From the NCBI RefSeq assembly GCF_037176765.1, contig NC_090022.1:80564209-80628208 (forward strand): a DNA stretch of 64,000 nt, in the 5' to 3' direction. Position 1 is the stretch's first letter. Each line of letters starts with the position of its first letter. The notes under the pieces are model-generated. The model was not told the origin of the DNA. It made no database searches and saw only the letters and a program-made list of their open reading frames with translations. The position numbers and the translations under genes were made by a program. This stretch comes from Anolis sagrei (Eukaryota > Chordata > Lepidosauria > Squamata > Anolidae). Below are positions 1 through 10,400 of the stretch, one piece after another.

Positions 1-121
1 AGTCTATTAAATTTTGAGATAAATTCCAAAATGTGCCAAGCCAGTTGAGAGTCATAAGACGCTAATTATGTACCATATATTTCGTTTTGTGCTTATTCCA
101 CTTCCCATATATCCTTATAAA

Positions 122-124
<3 letters not shown>

Positions 125-152
<28 letters not shown>
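125..152. repeat. (CA)n microsatellite
   Basis: About 14 CA units. Confidence 0.95.
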
Positions 153-227
153 AGTACACATATGCACTTGCTTCTTTCCCCCTCTACAACCTTTCTCTAC
201 CTCACGGATAAATGATTAGGGCCAATA

Positions 228-828
228 CTGTGTTCCCTCACTTATCACAGGGGTTCTGTTCCAGGACCCCCCATGATAAGCGAAAATCTGTGAAGTAGGG
301 GCACTATATATATTTTAAATATATTTTTAGACATTTTGTAGTTTTAAAACTAGAAATGCTTTGCCCGACTTACCAGGCAAGGGCCGTTGCGGTGGTGGGT
401 GCCCTCCCGCTGGCCATGCTGCTTGCAGGGGGCTTCTTCTTCCCAGAAGCCCCCTGCACAGCAGGAAGTTTCCCACCATTCGGCCAGCTGGCCAACCAGT
501 GGCAGGTCCCGCCCTGCCCCTGGATTGGCCAGGGCCGGTTTTCAAACTTTGCCCTGGCAGCCTTTGGAGGGCTTCCCTGGGCCTCCGCAGGGCTCCGTGG
601 CCTCCGCAAGGTTGCCACAGAGCCCTGTGAAGTCCCAGGGCAGCCCTGCAAGCAGCGGTTCACTTTCCGTGGACTCACTGTTTTGCAGTTAGTATTTTAA
701 TATATTTTAAACATTTTGTGCTTTTCAACCACAAAATGTATAAAATATATTAAAATATTAATTCTCAACCCTAACCGCAAAACAGAGAATCCACGGAAAG
801 CGAACCGCGAAACAGCGAGGGAACACGG
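228..828. mobile_element. pogo/Tigger-like non-autonomous DNA element
   Basis: The ends are imperfect inverted repeats (CTGTGTTCCCTCACTTATC and the complement of GCGAGGGAACACGG) flanked by TA at 226-227 and 829-830. The outer parts contain sequence resembling 'GCGAAAATC' and 'CCGCGAAACAGCG' typical of Tigger termini. The centre (about 360-670) is GC-rich and gives several meaningless overlapping ORFs on both strands. A related terminus lies at 26835-26893. Confidence 0.65.
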
Positions 829-830
829 TA

Positions 831-1966
831 TTACATTATTTCACATTTTAGCCAGAGAAAGGATAAAGGCACTAATAGTAATGGTGCCAAGAGCAGGAGG
901 GAACTGTTGTACAGGAAACACAGAATAGTAAATCCATAGAAAGATGAACATTTTCCCTTTATAGTTTGCCCTTGCCATAAAAGACAACATTGGAAATATC
1001 AAGTTTAGAATTAAACATGTTTAGAATTAATCCTGGTTTAATGCAGAACCAGACATGATAAGCAGCCATGTTTGTTTTATGCATGTCTCACTGTCTGGTC
1101 TGATCATTACTCAGTAATCAGAGTGGAGAAAAGCCACCGAGTAGTCTTTCTTGCTTATATAAAAGGTGTATTATAAGATTAGGGATCACATCCTCCCTTT
1201 TCTCTCTACCTTTGTGGCAAGTAATCTCCCCATACCTATCCTTGCTTTCTATATGAATAATAAAGCCAAGAGCAGTGCTCTTACTGGCCCTCAGAAGCAC
1301 AAGGTCAATGTATCGTCTGAGTAGAGTCAGCTCAACACATTCGCAGGGGTTAAGGGCACAGGATCCCTGTGAAAGTGAAAAACTGTGAAAAAAGAAATGG
1401 CTAATTTTTTACCTGAGGGAATACCTCTCTAAGAATTTCTAGGTCTTTCACAATTACTCTAATATCAACCTCTATTAGAAGATGAATATAGCATTGCATT
1501 AGAGGATTGAGCAATTCATAGATAATTTTTAAAAATCAAATCCACTGGCATCGATTTATTCCCAGACCTTGAATAAACATGAACACTACAATAGTTTGCA
1601 AAATATCCCCAAATGCTTCATTATGTTACATCAGCAAGTATCACCTAAACCTGGTTACCCTGGGAAAAAAAAAACAATTAAAAGACATAACTATAAAACC
1701 TAAATGTATCTGTATGATATACAGGTAAACCACAAAAGAGAGATACCCAACATCTTATGTAGCCTTTGGTAAATTAGAGCAGTCATCCTCATATGATTAA
1801 TTACATCCAATTCATTGAAACAACATTTGTAATAATTCCTTTCAGGGTTACAGATAAATCTGCATTCATCCATTTAAAAAGAAAATGGTTGCATGCACAA
1901 TTTTTCAGTAAAAATGATACATTAACAAGGACTTTAGCCACAGGTGCATAAACCACAAAAGATCTC
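831..1966. other. no gene seen; AT-rich sequence left of ITK exon 2
   Basis: Apart from the faint repeat at 1280-1480 I see nothing. The next ITK exon was sought here without success. Confidence 0.4.
1280..1480. repeat. unclassified diverged repeat shared with 31105-31300
   Basis: 'GGGGTTAAGGGCACAGGATCC', 'GAGGGAATACCTCTCTAAG' and 'TTTCTAGGTCTTTCAC' correspond to 'GGTTAGGGATGCAGGTCCC', 'GAGAGAACTTCTCTCCAGG' and 'GTCTAGGTTCTTCAGCCC' at 31105-31230. Possibly an old pogo-like derivative. Confidence 0.35.

Positions 1967-1969
<3 letters not shown>

Positions 1970-2014
<45 letters not shown>
1970..2014. repeat. (TA)n microsatellite
   Basis: About 22 TA units in ITK, 0.35 kb downstream of coding exon 2. 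Confidence 0.95.
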
Positions 2015-2016
<2 letters not shown>

Positions 2017-2361
2017 TCAACTATAAACAAGAATGTTTAGAGTCAACATTAATAAGAAATGAATATGAATATAAGAACTTAATACTATGTCACAACCAAA
2101 AAGAAAGCATTTATAGAACAATACCAAAAGTAATATTATGAATATTGCAAAAAATAATAATAATAAAAAAATCAAAATACAGAATGCTATCACAGAACAT
2201 AATGTGATAAAGGAAATAAAAAAAAACAAATTAATAAAGTTAATAAAATCAAATCTGAGTTTTCTAAGAACAAATTCTAGCTGACAACATGCTGCTGTTT
2301 TGAAATATGCTATATTTGGCCGTTGCTTAGGATGTTGTTTATAATAAAAACTTTCACTTAC

Positions 2362-2466
2362 CTGGAAAGGATATTTGTAGTGACATGGAATTGTAATGTC
2401 ACTATTCACAATTTCCACACATTTAATCTTGGACAGTTCAATTGAACCTTTTAGAATGTTTTTTTT
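2362..2466 (-). CDS. ITK: ITK coding exon 2 (PH domain)
   Basis: These 35 codons ([13 protein letters not shown]...CHYKYPFQ) continue exon 1 in phase 0. The acceptor ends at 2467 and the donor GTAAGT begins at 2361. The exon is 105 bp. I looked for the next exon (family sequence near VHDNYLLYVFA) between 1 and 2361 on the minus strand and did not find it, so it is probably outside the window. Confidence 0.92.
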
Positions 2467-4361
2467 CTATGGGACAAAAAAACAAACACAGAATCCAGTC
2501 AAAACACTATTAAAGGACATTCCTCATCGCATAAAATAGGATGGATCGCCTTTGTGCAAGGAAGGAGGAAAACATGGTGAGATAGCTAAGACAAGAGGGA
2601 AGGCAAAGGTTAAACCTTCCCTGTGTACTTTACAGGTCCTTAGAAACAACTCAAAGAGAGGTGGTATCTTAAAAGTTGTCTAAGAAAATGAACTGTATCC
2701 CAAAACCAAAATCGGTTTTGTTATCTCAAAACCAGAAGTAGATCCACCAACCAATGGAATGGGATCCACCTTGCACCACTACACATGTCTATCTGTATAT
2801 ACATATTCTACTACTTATATTAATGTAAATACAATCACTCACTCATACTGAATATCACATTGGTTTAGCCCTTGAATTTCAGTAACATTATTTCTCAAAT
2901 TATACTGCAGTACTCTTTATTATCGTCATCACCATCAGGAGCAGAATCAGCATCCTATCCTGTCTTTTTACCAGTTTTTGATGCAAGACTCTTTGGTACA
3001 TAGTATGCTGCTTGATCTTTCCTCAAACTTGACCCCCTTCCAAGGCACCCAATGCAAGGTGGACCTTATTGGTTCAAAAAAAATGTCAAAGAGGTTGGTT
3101 CAAATTAATGGTGATGTGCCAGAAAAGCAGTGCCTTATCCTATGCATCCAACCATTGTCCATTGGAACTGATATATAATACAAACAGTGCACAACAGGAC
3201 CAATGCACAGTAAAAGTAATGCACAATGGGACACTGGCTAGAGAATGCCAATGTATATCAGGTCATTCTTGCCAGTGATGGCATAAGACCTGGGTCTTTC
3301 CAGGTGTGGGCTCTGTGTGAATTGGGCCTGGGATTGCGTTGCGTGACTTCTGGGCCTGGTCCACACAGCTGTCTCAAGATTTCTGGGCTGCTGGAACCTG
3401 GAAGCCACAAGACAACACCCACCCCCACTCCCACCCCACCCCCTCGAAAAGGCCTCAAAAATAAAAAATTACTCACAAGGCCACCATTACTGTGCTGCTG
3501 GAGCTCTCCTGGCATGTAGAAATGATGTGCCAGGAGAAGCGGGGACATAGGACCGATTTTCCTCCTTTTTAATTTTGAAGTTTTTTCTGGGGGGTTTTCT
3601 ACACCACCTCCCCCAAAAGCACAGTTTTTGGTGTGTGTGTGTGTGGACTCTAATCAGTGCCCTATCGGGTTTCTTAAATTCAATCAGACACGGATGAATG
3701 GGATGAATATGAAAGGGTGATATGGCTATGTGGAAGCCCCCTCCCCTGTCTGCTTTCAGCCTTCATATCTGTTCCCAGGCTCATAATGCAAAGTGAATGC
3801 AAAAATTGTCCAACAAGATCACCAACACAAACAAGAAGGCCCTTTAAATAGCAAGGTAACATTTCAAATAGTCATTTCTCCAAGCACAAACTTTTTGATC
3901 CACAAACATCAAAGCACAACAAAGGCAACAGGACAAGCAAAGTGTTGTTCCCAAAACTCCAAGAGATCCCACTGAAAGGGAAAAAAAACTCCAAGGAAAG
4001 TTAATTTTTCAAAAGGAAAAGTAGCAAAGAATTTACAATGGAAAAGTAACAGGTGTTATATGACAATTTTGAAAATAATAAACATGTTATTAAAACTAAT
4101 CAAAATATTATTAAAGCTGACTTTCTTGGTGAGTAAAAAGGAAGTATGGCAGGAAATACTGCGGGGGAAAAGGTTTACAAAAATAGGTAATGGATCCATA
4201 TTTTTGCAGTCCTCTTACTGGCTACATTGCATGTTGTTTTAAATGTTATCATTGTACTATGTCATAAAAATAGTAACAAAATAGTAACAATAATCTGTTG
4301 CTTTTTTGCTCTTACAAAAGTGGTTGGTGGTTGGGTTCTGTCAGCAATGAAAGGAGAAAAG

Positions 4362-4408
<47 letters not shown>

Positions 4409-7400
4409 TATTTGTATTCTGCCCTATCTCCCCGAGGGGACTCAGGTCGGATTCCAGTATATATAGACACAAAGGCAAACATTAAATGCCTTGAAACAAT
4501 GAAACACACACAGATAAAGGTAAAGGCTTTCCCTTTCATCTCTGGCTCTGGGGGGTGATGCCAATCTCCATTTCTAAGCCAAAGAGCCTGCAATGTCTGT
4601 AGAAATCTCCTAGGTCATGTGACCGACATGATTGCATGGAGCACGTTTACCTTCCCACTGAGGTGGTACCTGTTGATCTACTCTCATTTGCATGTTTTCA
4701 AACTGTTAGGTTGGCATGAGCTGGGGTACCATTGGGAGCTCACTCTGTCCCACGCAGGCCCGTAGCCAGGATTTTGTTTTGGGGGGAGCTGAGTTTGATT
4801 CGGGGGGGGGGGGGGTGAGTCTGAGTGAAAGAGGGTCTAGCCTAGCAAACCTTTTCTATCGTTGCCCCAATACCCCCATGCATATGGGATGTATTGAGCA
4901 TGGTGATCAGATCATGATATGAATAAACGTAACAGTTTAAATAATGTACCAGTAAGGCCTTTTCATGGACCACCATGAGAATTTCGGGGGGGGGGGGAGG
5001 TGGAGGCTGAAGCCCCCCAAGCCCCCCCCCGGGCTACAGGAAGTTCAGCAATTCAACAGTTTAACCCATTGTGCCACTGCAGAAGACTATTATGACATTT
5101 CCAGAATAAGTAACTAACTATTCATCTGTTTGTTATAGATTTATCTGAAATGTTTTTAAAATGTCAAATAGTGTCCCTAAGGAAGCTGAGGTTTATATTT
5201 TGCTGCATTTCGGCAATTCCATAATGGGATTTATTGACAACTCATCTCAACATCAGTAATGTCAGTGAACAGATTTTTGGCTTTTTTGTTTATTATTTGA
5301 GGGTCCATATCCTGGTTAAATATTCTAAAGTTGTTTCAAGAGTATTTGACTGAACAGCAAAATGTACAAGGGCAAAATGCATCATGTTCCCATTTGGGTT
5401 TTGATCCAAAATATATATTTTCACCAAGTGCGTATATGACAAGAAAATAAAAATTAAACTAATTAGAAGATTTATTTATTTTATTTCGTGTACTTCTACT
5501 CCGCCCTTCTCAACCCCCGAGGGGGGACTCAGGGCGGCTTACAAACAGGCACAATTCGATGCCTACACAGTAATACAAAAACGCATAAAAACAGCAATTA
5601 AACAGTTATAACAATTAAAACAATCAATATATATCACAATCAATAACCAATATCAAGCTCAGCGTTTGCCAACTCAGAGTCCATATTTCATTGCACATTG
5701 TCTATTCCTATCCGTCGTCATAGTCCTTTATTTATCTGCCAGATTGCCCAAACGCCTGGTCCCAGATCCATGTCTTCATGGATTTGATTAAATTAAAAAG
5801 TTCTCATGGTTGACCTTTAGGATCATTGCATTAGATGTCAAGCAGCAGTTTATTTACAATAAAGCTTTATCAAGGAAATGAAGAATTGATGACAGCAGGA
5901 TTGTAGTGAGGGGCCAGAGATAATATCAAGTCTTCAAAATATTAATAAACTTCATGTTTATGCCTTCAAGTCACCTCTTGACTTTTGGTGACTCCAACAA
6001 ATTTCATAGGCTTTTCTTAAGCAATGAATATTTAAGAGGTAGTTTTGTCAATGCAGAAACTTTAGAATATGATGTCTGCCTGTTCCCTTCCCTTAAACCC
6101 CACATATATTGTTTTACAGGTTATTCAGAATCCCCAAATACAAAAAACTCAGAAACTTTAAATACTCCCTATGAATGGCTGAAGTAGTGATATCTTTGCT
6201 TTCTGATAGCACGCACAAAATTAGTAAATTATTGTGTATAAAATTCAAGCTATGTTTATAATGGGCACATGAAACATAAATGAACCATGTGTTCTGACTT
6301 GGTTCCCATCTCCAAAATATTCCATGATCTATATGTAAATACAAATATTTCAAAATCCAAAATACTACTGGTCCCAAACATTTTAGATAAGGGATACAAA
6401 GCTTGTATGACTTTAATCTATTCCTTTTTCTTGTAAGTTAAAAAAATCCTCTCTTCAAACTGCTTGTCACTGGAGAATATCATCACTGCTGACAAAATGT
6501 AAATCTTCATGAAGGCAAGCTTCACCATGACTTTGCAAACCAGGATTTTAAACTGTGGCACAGAAAGCTCTTTCTCCTCTTATGTTTGGTACGCAATGGC
6601 CGTTAACACTAATGAAAGGTTTGCACATACATCAGGAAAAGAATGAATGCTATAAAGTCTAGCAACAGTAAGGATCTGTTTCTTCTGAATTTCATTACAC
6701 AGTGCACAATGAGGGGCCATCTTACCATGAAATAAAATGCTCATAATAGATATGTGTTTCCAATTTCCCCTTTCTGCATGAGTCTGTCAGCATAATATAA
6801 TTGGTTTCCTTATTAAACATGCAAATTACAGCTACAGACAAAACTCTTTTTGCTCATAGAGTGACCTCATATATACTGACGTCTGTATCCTAACTACACA
6901 TAGATTTGAAGTTGGATGGACAATGACAGTCTGTCTGTGAACAAAAATTCTCATGTGAACTACAAATGTAGTAATTGAAGCCATTTCACTTTGTGTTTTT
7001 ATCTTTAAATCTCAACACACAGACATTGGTTCTCTAAAATTGTACTTAAGGCAGTATAGCACCCATCATAGCAATGTTATCAAAAAGTATATACAGTAGT
7101 GTCTCACTTATCCAACCTTCGCTCATCCAACGTTCTGTATTATCCAACAGTCTGCCTCCCGCCTGGATCCACAGCTCTTTCAATACATTGCAATGTTTTG
7201 GTGCTAAATTCGTAAATACAGTAATTACTACATAACATTACTGTTTGTCAGTTTGTTGTAAAACATGATGTTTAGATGCTTAATCTGTAAAATCATAACA
7301 AAATTTGACTTTTAACATGCTTTTCCTTAATCTCTTCTTATTATCTAACATTTTCACTTATTCAATGTTTTGCCGTCTCGTTTATGTTGGCTAAACGAGA

Positions 7401-10400
7401 TTCTACTGTGTGTGTCTTTAAGTTATTTGTCAAGTTATGACAATGGTTTTGCTAGTTCCTTCCCTGGAATATAGCCTATAGCAACTACTATTCCTTGCTA
7501 CTCCCCCTCCCCGCATCTAAGCACTAACAAGGTCTGACCCAGATCTTAGCTTCCAAGATCAGATGGTATCTGATGCTTTAATGGTAATTATAAAATACAA
7601 CAGCAGCTAAACTAAAACAGAGATTTGTATCTCAGGTGTAGATCCAAATTGTGTAAAGTTTATGCCACTAAATATTGATTTCTGATTAAATATGTTGTTC
7701 AAATCAAGAGCCTGCGATGAGAGTAATGATGTGCTAAATTCTCCATCCAAACGGGCCTTTAACCCAAGACCTGTTTCATTTTTACTGGAGGCATCCAAAT
7801 GATGCCTCTGGTAAAACCAAATTAATTAGGAACAAAGCAGGGCAGTCATTTCCATGCATCAGAAGGACCACCTCAATGGTGGCCTGGTTTGTTTTTTGTT
7901 TTTTAAAAAAATAAGAGTGGTTTTGGGGGGCTTCGGGATGGCTGGATGCCATCCCGGTAGTTACTGGGATGGCATCTAGACACCCCACTGGGAAAGCCTG
8001 GGTTTTCTTAGGGGGGGGGGAGGCTTGGAGACACTAATACGCACCAAAGCAGGTTTCAAAATCCACTTTGGCTCACATTTCTGTCATGTGCCCTAGGTTT
8101 CATGGTCCAACAATTATATAGCTGGATGGAACCACAAGGGCAATTTAGTCCAATTTATTCTGGGCAAAATAAGAATACTCAGCTAACACACTCCTGGAAA
8201 AGCACATCTACCCTGGCCAGTTAGCACAAGCCACCCTCCTTTAACAGATAAAATAATGCATGAAGCTGATCTGGGTTAACACAGGCCAGAGCTGCTTAAC
8301 ACAGCCTTTGAAATCATGTTATCCAAAGTTGGGGTTGCCCCGAATTCTCTCCCAGATTCCAGTGTAGCCTGTGACTTTGGATCAATGCGAACAGTTGGGA
8401 TTCAGCTGTTTACACAACTACCCCATGTTTCCTGGACTCAGGCAGCCTGGAGACATGGGATTGCACTCACAGTTCCCCTCAATGTTATAGAATTTTGGGA
8501 GCTATAGTTTTACAACATCTTTTCCCTTCTCTGCCAAAGAGCGCCAGTGCCTCACCAAACTGCTGCTCTCAGGATTTCATAGCATGGAGCCATGGCAGTT
8601 TAAGTGGTGCCAAACGGCATCAATTCTATAATGTAGATGCACCCCTAAACACACCTTTGTCCGACATTCAGTCCTTTATGCCGTAAAACATACAGAATAT
8701 ACTTTGAGTAATCGGGTGGGGCTGCTACTACTTAAAAAGTAGTCATGACAGGACAATGTGATATATGTGCTGATCACTCACCAGTGCCATGCATTTGTAG
8801 ACATTAACTTTGGAGACAAAATAATATACAGTATATTATGTAAATATTTTGCAAAATGTTAGCTGATTTGTAAACATAGATTGCATCTGCAATGTAGAAT
8901 TACGGCAACACAATTTGACACCACTTTAATTTCCATGGCTCAAGGTTGTAGAATTCCCTGGACTGTATGGCATCCCCTTTGGATGGGGGAAACAGGGACA
9001 TTCAGAAGATACCTTTCTTTATATGAGATGGAAGGATGAAATGGCAAAGGAATATTAAGAAATATGCAAGCTTTTAATAGAAAAGGGCTTAGTTAAATAC
9101 ACAATCAGTTAGATGGGGAACTTTTAATGAAGAGGATGCCTTTTTATGAGACAGACGAATGAAAGGCTGCCACTGCACTGACAGCCGAGGTGGGCCTGGA
9201 GTGGAAGAGCCCCAAAGAAATATTGGGAACTGAGTCAGATTTTGATGCTAGAACAAAAACTCAGTTGAATCCAGAATCATTTTGACGGAAAACTTTTAAT
9301 GAACAAACTGAGGAGTTGAAATATTACAGAATATGTTATGTGATTTAGGCAGCATGACAGTTATCTTTAAAAATAAAAAAAATATTCCATGATTTTTTTA
9401 AAAAAATGAATGATGAACATATGCAATCCAGCTGAAATTGATAAATTGTATATACTGATGAAAGAGAATTTGACAAAAAACTTGGTAAATGAGTGGGAAC
9501 CATTTAGATTTGAAAACAAGAAAGAAGTACCATATTTTCCGACGTACGAGGCGACTGGCCGCATAAGACAACCCCCCAACTTTTCAATTTCAAATTTCAA
9601 ATTTGGATATACTCGCCCTATTAGACTACCCCTCTTGCCAGCCCCTTCAGGCCCCAAAGCCTCCTTTCCTGGTCTTTGAGGCGGCTTCTCGGCTCCATAG
9701 AGGCAGCCTCCCTTCCACCGCCAGCCAGGCCCCGCCACAGCCAGCCAACCGCCATGCTCATCACTTCCTGTTTTGGGTCCAAAACAAGATGGAGTCTCCT
9801 AACAGGTGAGGGAGGTGGGCATCTGCCCTGCGCTGGAGCAGGGCGCCCGAAGCAGCAGCAGCAGCAGCTATGCTCCTCCAGCGCCGCTTGTCTCCCGCTG
9901 CTGGGCTTCAGCCTCAACGAGGGGCTCTTCCACTCTATGCCCACTCTATGCTGTCAGTGCGGTGGAGGAGGAGGAGGCGGTGATATAGTTGCTGGATGGC
10001 CACGTTGCCTCCTCCTCCGCCACCGCATGGACAGTCGCGGTGGGCCTGGAGTAGAAGAGCCCTTCAGTGAAACTGAAGCTCAGCAGTGGGAGACAAGCGG
10101 CGCCATAGGGCAGCCCTCAGGTTCTGCTTGTCTCCCACTGTCAGGCTTTAGCTTCACTGGGGGGCTCCTCCACTCCAGGCCTGCCTCGGCTATCCTTGCA
10201 GCAGTGGAAGCAGAGGAAGAGGAGGAGGCAATGCAGCCATCTGGCGAGTATATTGCCTCCTCCTCTGCCACTGCACTGATAGTCGAGGTGGGCCTGGAGT
10301 GGAAGAGCCTCTCGGTGAAACTGAAGCTCAGCAGCAGGAGACAAGTGGAACCTCAGGGCTGCCCTCCGGCGCCTCTTGTCTCCCGCTGCTGAGTTTCAGT

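Noticed and set aside
327-700. Cluster of overlapping ORFs up to 114 codons
   Set aside because: They sit in the GC-rich centre of a non-autonomous pogo/Tigger-like element and show no family features.
2017-2418. A 133-codon minus-strand ORF
   Set aside because: Only its first 19 codons belong to ITK exon 2; the rest reads through the intron and a (TA)n tract.
9676-10392. A 238-codon open frame with Ser/Gly-rich translation, and several overlapping frames on both strands
   Set aside because: It lies wholly inside the triple-hairpin foldback element; open frames on both strands follow from the GC-rich inverted repeats. No domain is recognisable.
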